Below, in pieces: positions 29,304-37,216 of a DNA stretch of 64,000 bases (the first letter of the stretch is position 1; each line of letters starts with the position of its first letter). Position numbers and translations under genes: made by a program. The stretch lies in assembly GCF_004006015.1 (NCBI RefSeq), contig NZ_CP034766.1:124001-188000 (forward strand), in the 5' to 3' direction. The notes beneath the pieces were generated by a model. It worked only from the letters and a program-made list of their open reading frames with translations. It had not been told where the DNA came from and did not search any database. This DNA is from Rhodococcus sp. X156. GTDB lineage: Bacteria; Actinomycetota; Actinomycetes; Mycobacteriales; Mycobacteriaceae.

Positions 29304-30206
29304 GAACCGCTCCTTGCGCCCGAGCGAGCGCAGCCGGAACCACTCGCGCAGCCCCTTCGGGTCGCGGCGGGTGACGAGGAAGTACCAGCTGAAGCGCAGC
29401 CACTCCTGCGGCAGCAGCTTGCGCATGCCGGGCTGCGCCATCAGGTAGCCGCGGTTGCGGTAGGTGTAGAAGCGCTTGGTGTCGTTGTCCGGGTACTGGG
29501 TGTGCATGCGCCCGCCCAGGATCGGCCGGAACTCGTCGGTGCCGTCCGGGTGCAGGTAGGCGGTGCTCAGGCAGGTGCCGAACGGCAGGCCGGAGCGGGC
29601 GAGCCGCCGGTGGATCTCCACCTCGTCGCCGCGCACGAACAGTCGCAGGTCGGGCACCCCCACCGCGTCCACGCAGCGGGCGGAGAACAGCGCTCCGTTG
29701 AACAGGGAGGCGTAGCCGGGGATGAGCTCGTCGGCATCGGTGACGCTGAGCTCGCTGCGGCGGCGGCGCCACACCACGCCGCGGCGCAGCGGGAACGCCA
29801 GCTTGTCCGGGTCGTTGATGTTGCAGACCACGGGCGAGACCGCCGCCAGGCCGTGGCGCTGCGCGCAGTGCAGCAGCGTGGCCAGCACCTCCGGTCCCTC
29901 CGGGCGGCCATCGTCGTCGGCCAGCCACAGCCAGTCCGCGCCCAGGCTCAGCGCGTGCAGCATGCCCAGGGCGAAGCCACCGGCACCACCGAGGTTGTGC
30001 TGCGAGCCGAGGTAGGTGGTGGGCACGGGCGCGGCCTCGACCAGCTCGCGCACCTGCTCCTCGTTGCCGTTGTCCACCACCACCAGGTGGTCGATCGGGC
30101 GGCTCTGGGTGGTGAGCACCTTCAGCGACTGGGCGAGCAGCTCGGCGCGGTGCATGGTGACGACGACGGCGACGATCGTGCCGGCACCGGTGGGGGCCGC
30201 GCTCAC
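29292..30206 (-). CDS. glfT1: Galactofuranosyltransferase GlfT1
   Basis: GlfT1 adds the first two galactofuranose residues to the decaprenyl-linked GlcNAc-rhamnose unit. The start is GTG 30206, overlapping the wzt stop in a GTGA arrangement, giving 304 residues as in Rv3782; a longer upstream frame inside wzt is a shadow. GT2 motifs are VVVTMHRAELL at the N-terminus, the metal-binding DDD in WLWLADDDGRPEGPE, and a GDEVEIHRRL acceptor-side segment. It is cotranscribed with the ABC exporter that moves the finished lipid-linked galactan. Confidence 0.93.
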   Translation of the reverse strand: MSAAPTGAGTIVAVVVTMHRAELLAQSLKVLTTQSRPIDHLVVVDNGNEEQVRELVEAAPVPTTYLGSQHNLGGAGGFALGMLHALSLGADWLWLADDDGRPEGPEVLATLLHCAQRHGLAAVSPVVCNINDPDKLAFPLRRGVVWRRRRSELSVTDADELIPGYASLFNGALFSARCVDAVGVPDLRLFVRGDEVEIHRRLARSGLPFGTCLSTAYLHPDGTDEFRPILGGRMHTQYPDNDTKRFYTYRNRGYLMAQPGMRKLLPQEWLRFSWYFLVTRRDPKGLREWFRLRSLGRKERFSRP

Positions 30207-31045
30207 CCCGTGATCGCGGGGTCGGCGCCCTGGGCAGCAGCGTCCTTGGCGTCTTCCTTCGCCATCTCCGCCAGCATCCGGTCCACGGTCTCGCCGGCCT
30301 CGGGTCCCTTGTAGGAGATCAGGATGTCGCGGATCTCCCCGGCCTCCCGGATGGTGCCGTGGTCGATCCACAGCGCCGAGTTGCACAGCTGCAGCAGGAA
30401 CTCGTCGGAGTGGCTGGCGAACACCAGGATCCCGGAGCGGGAGACCAGGTCGCGCAGCCGGTTCTTGGCCTTGCGCAGGAACGCCGCGTCCACCGCGCCG
30501 ATCCCCTCGTCGAGCAGCAGGATCTCCGGGTTGATGCTGGTGACCACGCCCAGCGCCAGCCGCACCCGCATGCCGGTGGAGTAGGTGCGCAGTGGCATGG
30601 AGATGTACTCGCCGAGCTCGGTGAAGTCGATGATCTCGTCCATCTTGGCCAGCATCGACTTGCGGGTCTGGCCCAGGAACAGCCCCCGGATGATGATGTT
30701 CTCGTAGCCGGAGATCTCCGGGTCCATGCCGACGCCGAGGTCGAACACCGGGGCCACCCGGCCCCGCACCACGGCGCTGCCGCGGGTGGGCTCGTAGATG
30801 CCCGACAGCAGCCGCAGCAGGGTGGACTTGCCGGCGCCGTTGTGCCCGACCAGGCCGACGCGGTCGCCCAGCTTGAGGCTGAGGGTGACGTCGCGCAGCG
30901 CCTCGATCACCACGACGTTGCTGTCGTTGCGGCCGATGGCGCCACCGGCCTTGCCCAGGAAGGCCTTCTTCAGCGAGCGGCTCTTGGCGTCGAAGATGGG
31001 GAAGTCGATGCAGGCGCCGTGCGTCTCGATACTTACGTCAGTCAC
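30203..31045 (-). CDS. wzt: Galactan ABC exporter ATP-binding subunit Wzt (Rv3781-like)
   Basis: This 280-residue ATPase is the nucleotide-binding half of the exporter proposed to flip lipid-linked galactan. Walker A is GHNGAGKST (about residue 68), the signature is YSTGMRVRLA, Walker B is EILLLDEGIGAVD and the switch His is in VFASHSDE. It lacks the extra C-terminal carbohydrate-recognition domain found in some Wzt proteins. It starts 6 bases after the permease stop and overlaps glfT1 by 4 bases. Confidence 0.93.
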   Translation of the reverse strand: MTDVSIETHGACIDFPIFDAKSRSLKKAFLGKAGGAIGRNDSNVVVIEALRDVTLSLKLGDRVGLVGHNGAGKSTLLRLLSGIYEPTRGSAVVRGRVAPVFDLGVGMDPEISGYENIIIRGLFLGQTRKSMLAKMDEIIDFTELGEYISMPLRTYSTGMRVRLALGVVTSINPEILLLDEGIGAVDAAFLRKAKNRLRDLVSRSGILVFASHSDEFLLQLCNSALWIDHGTIREAGEIRDILISYKGPEAGETVDRMLAEMAKEDAKDAAAQGADPAITG

Positions 31046-31051
31046 AGTTCG

Positions 31052-31912
31052 TCACACCCAGTAGGCCACGCGGGCCCGGTAGTTGCGGAGGGCCCACAGG
31101 GCCAGTGCCCAGCCGGCGGCGGTGAAGGCCAGCACGATGTACCAGTGGTAGGCCGCCTGGTCCTGGCCGAGCATGGGCGCCCGGATGATCTCCAGGTAGT
31201 GGTAGAGCGGGTTGAGCTCGGCCAGCCGGGCTCGCTCGGCGTAGTCCCCACCGTTCTGCCGGATGGTCTCGGTCATCCACACGATCGGCGTCATGAAGAA
31301 CAGCAGCTGCACCGCGCTCTCCAGGATGGGCTGGATGTCGCGGAAGCGGGTTGCCACGATGCCGGCGACCAGCCCGATCCAGATCCCGTTCACCGCGAGC
31401 AGCCCCAGGGCGACGAACGCGGTGAACACCGTCCAGTGGATCGGGATCTGGAACACCGCCAGCAGGATGAAGTAGATGATCAGGTTGTGCGCGAACAGCA
31501 GCAGCTGGCGCCACACCATGCGGTAGACGTGCACGCTCAGCGGGGCGGGCAGCTGGGTGATCAGGCCCACGTTGCTGGAGAAGACCGCGGCGCCCTCGAG
31601 GATGCAGCCGGAGATCATGTTCCAGACGATCAGCCCGAGGGTGATGTGCGGCAGCAGCACCTTGAGGTCCTGGCCGAAGAGCACCGAGTACATCAGCCCC
31701 ATCGCGGTGGCGGTCGCGCCCGTGGCGATGGTGATCCAGATGGGCCCGAGCAGGCTGCGGCGGTAGCGCTGCTTGATGTCCTGAAACCCCAGGTGGGCCC
31801 ACAGCTCGCGCTGGTTGAACCCCGTCCTGAGGTCCTCGAAGGCCCGGGCGTAGCTGCGGGACGGCGCGCCGCGGAGCGGTTCGGAGGTCTCGACGCTTGC
31901 TGTGACTGACAC
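31052..31912 (-). CDS. wzm: Galactan ABC exporter permease Wzm (Rv3783-like)
   Basis: This 286-residue ABC-2 type permease has six membrane helices after an amphipathic N-terminus (LWAHLGFQDIKQRYRRSLLGPIW, a typical Wzm start region). It forms the channel for the Wzt ATPase encoded 6 bases downstream. In M. tuberculosis the same three genes lie in a slightly different order (Rv3781-Rv3783). Its start at 31912 is divergent from the lipoprotein gene, with 97 bases in between for two promoters. Confidence 0.92.
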   Translation of the reverse strand: MSVTASVETSEPLRGAPSRSYARAFEDLRTGFNQRELWAHLGFQDIKQRYRRSLLGPIWITIATGATATAMGLMYSVLFGQDLKVLLPHITLGLIVWNMISGCILEGAAVFSSNVGLITQLPAPLSVHVYRMVWRQLLLFAHNLIIYFILLAVFQIPIHWTVFTAFVALGLLAVNGIWIGLVAGIVATRFRDIQPILESAVQLLFFMTPIVWMTETIRQNGGDYAERARLAELNPLYHYLEIIRAPMLGQDQAAYHWYIVLAFTAAGWALALWALRNYRARVAYWV

Positions 31913-32009
31913 GGTCGCCGAGACTACCGCCTACGGCCTCGGTACCCCCGGACCCGCGGCGCGCTCGGGGTAGCCTGTGACGGTTGTGCCAGCAGAGGGA
32001 GGCTTTTCG

Positions 32010-32612
32010 ATGGCTCGGAAGTTCATGCTCGGAGCCATGGTGGCTGCCACCGCGGTGGCGCTGACGGCGGGATGCGGCAGCGACGCGCCGGCCGAGGAGC
32101 CACTGCCCCCGGTGAGCAGCTCGACCACCACGCCGACCCCGCCCGCGCCGACGTCAGAGCCGACCACTTCGCCGGCGGTCACGCCGGCTCCGCAGGCCGC
32201 CGCCACCCCGTCCCCGGTCCCGCGCGCCACCACCACGGCCCCGGTGACTGCCGCACCCCCGCCGGTGGTGCGGTCGCCGTCCTCGATCGCGCAGGTGCCG
32301 CTGGACACCAAGCTCTACCCGCCGCCGGAGGTGCCCCGCTCCAGCGGCACCACGCCGAGCAAGAGCGCGTACCTGGACGCCCTGCAGAAGGGCGGGCTCA
32401 CCCCCACCGCCACCGGCGCCACCGAGCTCACCATCGGTCAGGCCGTGTGCGACGAGCTGGGGCGCGGCGCCAACATCGCCGACATGAAGAAGCTGCTGGT
32501 GCCGGCCGGTGCGCTGGCGGCCGGGCTGGCCAAGAGCACGCTCAGCGGCGACCAGGTGGCCCAGCTCTACATCGACAGCGCCACCAGCACCCTCTGCGGC
32601 AGCGGGGGCTGA
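32010..32612 (+). CDS. DUF732-like lipoprotein with Pro/Thr-rich spacer
   Basis: ATG 32010 is chosen because GAGGGAGG (31995-32002) precedes it and it opens a lipoprotein signal with lipobox LTAGC (Cys22). After lipidation, an 80-residue Pro/Thr/Ser-rich linker leads to a small C-terminal domain (SAYLDALQKGGL...IGQAVCDELGRGANI) with the pattern of the mycobacterial DUF732 family and two cysteines that could form a disulfide. DUF732 has no assigned function that I know of. It is 200 residues long and is monocistronic between the wzm promoter and the convergent bpa gene. Confidence 0.8.
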   Translation: MARKFMLGAMVAATAVALTAGCGSDAPAEEPLPPVSSSTTTPTPPAPTSEPTTSPAVTPAPQAAATPSPVPRATTTAPVTAAPPPVVRSPSSIAQVPLDTKLYPPPEVPRSSGTTPSKSAYLDALQKGGLTPTATGATELTIGQAVCDELGRGANIADMKKLLVPAGALAAGLAKSTLSGDQVAQLYIDSATSTLCGSGG

Positions 32613-32623
32613 CCGCGCGGGTC

Positions 32624-33133
32624 CTACAGGTACTGGCCGGTGCTCGCGCCGGCTGGTGGCTCGCTGGTCATGCCCGGCGGCAGCGCGCCGCGCTGCAGCT
32701 GCTCCAGCTGGGCCCGTGAGGCCATCTGCTGGGCGAACACCGCGGCCTGGATGCCGTGGAAGACCCCTTCCAGCCAGCCGACCAGCTGCGCCTGCGCCAC
32801 TCGCAGCTCCCCGTCCGACGGGGCCTGCTCGGAGCTGAACGGGGTGGCCAGGCGGTCGAGCTCCTCGCGCAGCTCGGGCGACAGGCTCGGCTCGAGCTCC
32901 TTGACGGAGGCGGCGTAGATGTCGCGCAGGCGGCTGCGGCTCGCCTCGTCCAGCGGTGCACCGCGCACCTCCTCCAGCAGCTGCTTGACCATCGTGCCGA
33001 TCCGCATCACCTTGGCCGGCTGCTGCAGCATCTCGCTCGGTGGGCTGCCGCCCTCGGGTGCCTTGGTGCCCTTCGCGGGTGCCGGACGGTCCGTCCCGGG
33101 GCCGACGACGTGGAACTGGTGCGGTTGTGTCAT
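32624..33133 (-). CDS. bpa: Bacterial proteasome activator Bpa/PafE
   Basis: The 169-residue protein matches the DUF2587 family: a disordered N-terminus, a helical core (about 35-150) and the C-terminal docking sequence GQYL (166-169), which inserts into the 20S proteasome alpha ring. Bpa assembles into a ring that opens the proteasome gate without ATP. It is preceded by GGGAGAGG. The location close to wzt-glfT1 matches Rv3780 next to Rv3781. This indicates that the organism has a 20S proteasome; no proteasome genes are in the window. Confidence 0.95.
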   Translation of the reverse strand: MTQPHQFHVVGPGTDRPAPAKGTKAPEGGSPPSEMLQQPAKVMRIGTMVKQLLEEVRGAPLDEASRSRLRDIYAASVKELEPSLSPELREELDRLATPFSSEQAPSDGELRVAQAQLVGWLEGVFHGIQAAVFAQQMASRAQLEQLQRGALPPGMTSEPPAGASTGQYL

Positions 33134-33266
33134 GGGTTCCTCTCCCTGGTGCAGGCCGCCGCCTGCTGGTCAGGCCGCCGCCACGCACACCGCGCGGTTC
33201 CTTCCACCGTAGGCGTGCCCTCGCTGGGCAGGGGCCAGGCTGCGTCGCTGGAGCGGTCGACCCGAC

Positions 33267-34256
33267 CTAGCCGGTGGTGAGCACGATCTTGCCCACCACG
33301 TCGGCGGAGTCCAGCAGCTCGTGGGCGCGCGCGGCCTCGGCCATCGGCAGGGTGGTGTCGATGATCGGGCGAACCCGGCCGTCGGCGTACATCGGCCAGA
33401 CGTTGTCCACCACCGCCGCCACCACCTCGGCCTTGCTGGCCTCGCCGGTGACGGGTCGCCCGCGCAGCCCGGTGGCGGTGACGCTGGCCCGCTTGGCGAG
33501 CATCTTGCCCAGGTCCAGCTCGGCCTTGCGGCCACCCTGCAGGCCGATGACCACCAGGTGGCCGTCCTTGGCCAGGGCGTCGACGTTGCGGGCCAGGTAC
33601 TTGGCGCCCATGTTGTCCAGGATGACGTCCGCACCGTGGCCGTCGGTGGCGGAGCGGAGCTCCTCGACGAAGTCCTGCTCCTTGTAGTTGATGAGGATGT
33701 CCGCGCCCAGCTCGCGGCAGCGCGCCAGCTTCTCCGCGCTGCCCGCGGTGACGGCCACCGTGGCGCCCAGCGCCTTGCCCACCTGGATGGCGTGCGTGCC
33801 GATGCCCCCGCCACCGCCGTGCACCAGCAGCACGTCGCCGGCGTGCAGGCCTGCGGTCATCACCACGTTCGACCACACCGTGCAGGCCACCTCGGGCAGC
33901 CCGGCCGCCTCCACCAGGCTGATGCCCTGGGGCGGCGGCATGAGCTGGACCGCGGGCACGACGACCTTCTCCGCGTACCCACCGCCGGCGAGCAGCGCGC
34001 ACACCTCCTCGCCCACGCTCCACCCGGCGACACCCTCGCCCAGCTCGGCCACCACGCCGGAGCACTCCAGCCCGAGGATGTCGCTGGCGCCGGGCGGGGG
34101 CGGGTAGTGGCCCTGCCGCTGCTGCACGTCGGCGCGGTTCAGCGCGGTGGCGGCCACGTCCAGCAGCACCTCCCCGGGGCCGGGCACCGGGTCGGCCACC
34201 TCGGTCCAGGTCAGCACGTCGGGTCCGCCGGGCTCAGTGATCGTGATCGCGTACAT
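33267..34256 (-). CDS. Zinc-independent NADPH:quinone oxidoreductase (MDR family, Rv3777-like)
   Basis: This 329-residue medium-chain reductase shows the quinone-oxidoreductase start MYAITITEPGGPDVLTW, the NADPH Rossmann motif GGGGGIGTHAIQ and the PIG3-like segment FVEELRSATDGHGADVILDNMG. It has no structural-zinc cysteine cluster. Synteny with Rv3777 supports orthology. It is divergent from the phosphatase gene, with 74 bases between them. The physiological substrate is unknown. Confidence 0.88.
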   Translation of the reverse strand: MYAITITEPGGPDVLTWTEVADPVPGPGEVLLDVAATALNRADVQQRQGHYPPPPGASDILGLECSGVVAELGEGVAGWSVGEEVCALLAGGGYAEKVVVPAVQLMPPPQGISLVEAAGLPEVACTVWSNVVMTAGLHAGDVLLVHGGGGGIGTHAIQVGKALGATVAVTAGSAEKLARCRELGADILINYKEQDFVEELRSATDGHGADVILDNMGAKYLARNVDALAKDGHLVVIGLQGGRKAELDLGKMLAKRASVTATGLRGRPVTGEASKAEVVAAVVDNVWPMYADGRVRPIIDTTLPMAEAARAHELLDSADVVGKIVLTTG

Positions 34257-34330
34257 GGGTTCTGACGCTAGCGGTGCAGCCAGGTCAGTGGCACGCCGAG
34301 TGCCGGTGTGTTCGGCGCTAGCCTCGGGTC

Positions 34331-34825
34331 ATGCGGATCCTCTTCGTGTGCATGGGCAACATCTGCCGCTCTCCCACGGCGGAGGGTGTCATGCGGCACC
34401 TCCTCGCCGAGGAGGGCCTGCAGGACGTGATCGAGGTGGACAGCGCGGGCACCGGCGGCTGGCACGCCGGCAACCCGCCCGACCGCAGGGCTACCGCGGC
34501 GGCCGCGGCCCGCGGGATCACCCTGGCCGGCAAGGCGCGCCAGATCCGCACCGACGACTTCGAGTCCTTCGACCTGATCCTCGCCGCCGACCGGGACAAC
34601 ATGATCGACCTGCTGGCGCTGGCTCCGCCGGGAACCGACCACAAGATCCGGCTGCTCCGCGAGCTCGACCCGGCGTCGGAGGACGCGCCGGAAGGGGACC
34701 CGGCCTACCTGGACGTCCCCGACCCCTACTACGGCGGCGAGCACGGCTTCGAGCACGTGCTCGACCTGGTGGAGGCGGCCTGCCGCGGGCTGCTGACCGT
34801 GGTGCGCACGCACGAGGCCACGTGA
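34331..34825 (+). CDS. Low-molecular-weight protein tyrosine phosphatase family
   Basis: The 164-residue protein has the LMW-PTP loop C7-MGNIC-R13-S14 and the acid motif DPYYGG near residue 130, so it should be catalytically active. By sequence it could act on phosphotyrosine. However, it sits directly upstream of a fructosamine-kinase homologue, a pairing seen in other bacteria where the phosphatase has been proposed to act on ribulosamine or erythrulosamine 5-phosphates during protein deglycation. The downstream gene starts 38 bases away, across a tandem repeat. Confidence 0.92.
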   Translation: MRILFVCMGNICRSPTAEGVMRHLLAEEGLQDVIEVDSAGTGGWHAGNPPDRRATAAAAARGITLAGKARQIRTDDFESFDLILAADRDNMIDLLALAPPGTDHKIRLLRELDPASEDAPEGDPAYLDVPDPYYGGEHGFEHVLDLVEAACRGLLTVVRTHEAT

Positions 34826-34869
34826 TGGTGGCGACGTGACGGCGGCGACGTGACGGCGGCGACGTGACG
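34814..34869 (+). repeat. Four tandem 14-bp repeats joining the phosphatase stop to the kinase start
   Basis: Copies at 34814-34827 (degenerate), 34828-34841, 34842-34855 and 34856-34869 share the unit GCGGCGACGTGACG; the last two are identical. The phosphatase stop lies in the first copy and the kinase GTG (34864) in the last, and each copy carries a GTGA. Confidence 0.85.
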
Positions 34870-35691
34870 GGGCCGCTGGGCCGTCGGCTGAGCGAGGCGC
34901 TCGGCCGCGAGGTGCTGGACCTGCGTCCAGTGGCCGGCGGTGACCTCAACGAGGCGTACTCCGCCCGCCTGGCCGGCGGGGAGGAGGTCTTCGTCAAGAC
35001 CCGGGCCGGGGCCGCGCCCGGCGAGTTCGCCACCGAGGCCGAGGGTCTGCGGTGGCTTGCCGCGGCGGGGGCGCTGCGGGTGGCCGAGGTGCTCGCGGTG
35101 GGTGAGGACTGGCTCGCGCTGCGCTGGATCGCGGTGGGTCGGCTCGACGCGGCCGGCCAGGAGGAGCTCGGGCGCGGCCTGGCGCAGCTGCACCGGGCGG
35201 GTGCGCCCGCCTTCGGCGGCACGCGGCCACTGCGGCTGGGCCCGCTCGAGCTGCCCAACGACCCGTCGCCGCACTGGCCGTCCTTCTACGCGGGGCGCCG
35301 GCTCCTCCCGCTGGCTGGGCGGGCAGGGCTGGACCGCGTGGTCGGCCGGGTCTGCGAGCGCCTCGACGACCTCGTCGGCCCGGCAGAACCCCCGGCCCGG
35401 CTGCACGGCGACCTGTGGTCGGGCAACGTGCTGGCCGGCCGGGACGGGCGCCCGTGGCTGATCGACCCCGCCGCCTACGGCGGGCACCGCGAGGTGGACC
35501 TGGCCATGCTGGCGCTGTTCGGCACGCCTGCCCCCCGCACCCTGGCCGCCTACGACGAGGTGTGGCCGCGTGCGGCGGGCCACCAGGACCGCCTCGCCCT
35601 CTACCAGCTGTTCCCGCTGCTGGTGCACGCCGTGCTGTTCGGGGGCAGCTACGTGCGGGCGGCCGAGGCTGCGGCCCGGCGGTACGTGTGA
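34864..35691 (+). CDS. Fructosamine-3-kinase family protein (ketosamine kinase)
   Basis: This 275-residue protein of the FN3K/aminoglycoside-phosphotransferase fold has an N-terminal ATP-binding lobe (GGDLNEAYSARL, then VFVKT with the ATP Lys), the catalytic loop HGDLWSGN (about residue 180) and the metal-binding IDPAAYGGHREVD. Family members phosphorylate ketoamines on glycated proteins so that they break down, a repair role in the cytoplasm. The start is taken as GTG 34864, inside the last repeat unit; no good ribosome site precedes it, so earlier in-repeat starts or coupling to the phosphatase are possible. Confidence 0.88.
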   Translation: MTGPLGRRLSEALGREVLDLRPVAGGDLNEAYSARLAGGEEVFVKTRAGAAPGEFATEAEGLRWLAAAGALRVAEVLAVGEDWLALRWIAVGRLDAAGQEELGRGLAQLHRAGAPAFGGTRPLRLGPLELPNDPSPHWPSFYAGRRLLPLAGRAGLDRVVGRVCERLDDLVGPAEPPARLHGDLWSGNVLAGRDGRPWLIDPAAYGGHREVDLAMLALFGTPAPRTLAAYDEVWPRAAGHQDRLALYQLFPLLVHAVLFGGSYVRAAEAAARRYV

Positions 35692-35728
35692 TGACCGCGG
35701 CGGCGCAGGGCCGTTCTAGTCTGGCTCC

Positions 35729-36241
35729 GTGAGCCACGCGAACGTCGAGAGCAGTGCCGCCGAACCCGCTGCTGAGCCGCGCTGGCTGGACAAGGACGAG
35801 ATGCGGGCCTGGCGCGCGTTCATCCAGGGCAGCCAGCGCCTGCTGGAGGCGCTCAACCGCGAGCTGAGCGAGGCGCACGGGCTGACCCTGGCCGACTACC
35901 GCATCCTGGTGATCCTGTCCGAGACCGAGGGCAACTCGGTACGGATGAGCGACCTCGCCGACGGCATCGTGTCCTCTCGCAGCCGCCTCACCCACCAGGT
36001 TCGTCGGCTCGAGGAGGCCGGCCTGGTGCGGCGCGAGGAGTGCCCCGACGACCGTCGCGGAATCTTGGCCACCCTCACGGCCGAGGGCCGCCGCCAGCTG
36101 GAGGAGGCCGCCCCCACCCACCTGGCCGGCGTGCGCGCCCACCTCATCGACCAGCTCGACGCCGCCGAGCTGCGCACCATGGCCGAGGTGCTCGAGCGCG
36201 CCGACAGCGCCCTGGTGCGGGAGGCCCGCGGCCCGGACTGA
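35729..36241 (+). CDS. MarR-family transcriptional regulator
   Basis: The 170-residue winged-helix protein shows the MarR pattern: dimerisation helices at both ends, the recognition region VRMSDLADGIVSSRSRLTHQVRRLEEAGLV and the wing CPDDRRGILATLT. Such regulators usually repress a neighbouring or own gene and respond to phenolic or oxidative ligands. There is no divergent target next to it, so its regulon is unclear. It starts at GTG 35729, 37 bases after the kinase gene. Confidence 0.9.
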   Translation: MSHANVESSAAEPAAEPRWLDKDEMRAWRAFIQGSQRLLEALNRELSEAHGLTLADYRILVILSETEGNSVRMSDLADGIVSSRSRLTHQVRRLEEAGLVRREECPDDRRGILATLTAEGRRQLEEAAPTHLAGVRAHLIDQLDAAELRTMAEVLERADSALVREARGPD

Positions 36242-36272
36242 GCCGGTCGGGGTGGCCTATATGCTCTGCGGC

Positions 36273-36360
36273 GGAAGCGTGGCAGAGCGGCCGAATGCAC
36301 TCGCCTTGAAAGCGAGAGACCTGAGAGGGTCCGGGGGTTCAAATCCCTCCGCTTCCGCCA
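36273..36360 (+). tRNA. tRNA-Ser(TGA)
   Basis: The acceptor arms GGAAGCG (36273-36279) and CGCTTCC (36350-36356) pair perfectly. The anticodon loop CTTGAAA has TGA at 36307-36309, and there is a long class II variable arm and a GGTTCAAATCC T arm. The 3' CCA (36358-36360) is encoded. Confidence 0.97.
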
Positions 36361-36369
36361 CTCCTCCGC

Positions 36370-37059
36370 TCAGCGCTTGGCCAGGCTGACCAGGAAGTCG
36401 ATGGTCCCCGTGGGGTCCACGCTGACGAAGCCCAGGTTGGGCGGCTGCACCCCGAAGTCGGTCCACGTCGCGGGCACGCTGCCGGAGGCGACGAGGGTGT
36501 CCCCGCTGCGCAGCACCTGCACCGGCACCGTGGCGTCCCGGGTGGTGCCCTTGATGGTGACCTGCACCGGCACGGACACCGTCGCGGCCGCCCCGTCGGC
36601 GGGCACGCCGCTGAGGTCGACGGGCGCGCGCACCGTGAGCGTCGCCGTCGGGTGGCTCGCCACGTCCATGATGTCGCGGCCGGTGAAGCGGCTGTCCCGC
36701 TGCGCGCTGTCGGTGCTGACGTCGGCCACCTGGATGGTGAACTGGGCGGTGGTTAGCGTGTCGTCGGTGATGCTCGCCTGGCCGGTGACCGACGTGGTGG
36801 TGCCCACGACGTTGACCGAGGCGCCGCGCAAGATCTCGTGCACGGTGTAGCCGGCCGCGGTCCGGTTGCGCTCGTCCCCGGCCACCACGGTCCACTGGCC
36901 GTCCAGGGCGGTGCTGGCGGCCTGGGCGCCCTCGGCGCTGACCGCGGCGGCCGGCGCGTCGTCGGTGGCGATGAAGGTGCCGTACACCCAGGGCGCGACG
37001 AAGTAGCCGACGAGCGCGACCACCACCACGGCAACGACTGACCATCCGACTCTGCGCAT
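36370..37059 (-). CDS. Membrane-anchored YceI-like domain protein
   Basis: The 229-residue protein has one N-terminal anchor helix (about residues 5-24) and an extracytoplasmic YceI-type beta-barrel: DGQWTVV...AGYTVHEILRG at the start, DSRFTGRDIMDVASHPTATLTV in the middle, and WTDFGVQPP near the end. YceI proteins bind isoprenoid-like lipids such as polyprenyl chains. A lipid carrier role at the outer face of the membrane fits an envelope-rich region but is inference. It is convergent with the tRNA-Ser gene and divergent from the VTC gene. Confidence 0.88.
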   Translation of the reverse strand: MRRVGWSVVAVVVVALVGYFVAPWVYGTFIATDDAPAAAVSAEGAQAASTALDGQWTVVAGDERNRTAAGYTVHEILRGASVNVVGTTTSVTGQASITDDTLTTAQFTIQVADVSTDSAQRDSRFTGRDIMDVASHPTATLTVRAPVDLSGVPADGAAATVSVPVQVTIKGTTRDATVPVQVLRSGDTLVASGSVPATWTDFGVQPPNLGFVSVDPTGTIDFLVSLAKR

Positions 37060-37216
37060 GCGCCCACCCTAGAGCGGCCAAGGCGAGGCTGACCTAAGCC
37101 GGCGTGGGCCGGCGTGCAGCGCGTTCACAGCCCGCCCCCAGGTTGGTCCCACCTGGTGCCCAGCCTCGCCCCCTCTACTGGTCCGGACGCAACGCGAACC
37201 GGAAAGAGAGACTCAA

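Noticed and set aside
30359-31909. 516-codon plus-strand frame opposite wzt and wzm
   Set aside because: Shadow frame; the minus-strand genes have Walker motifs and membrane helices with correct operon spacing.
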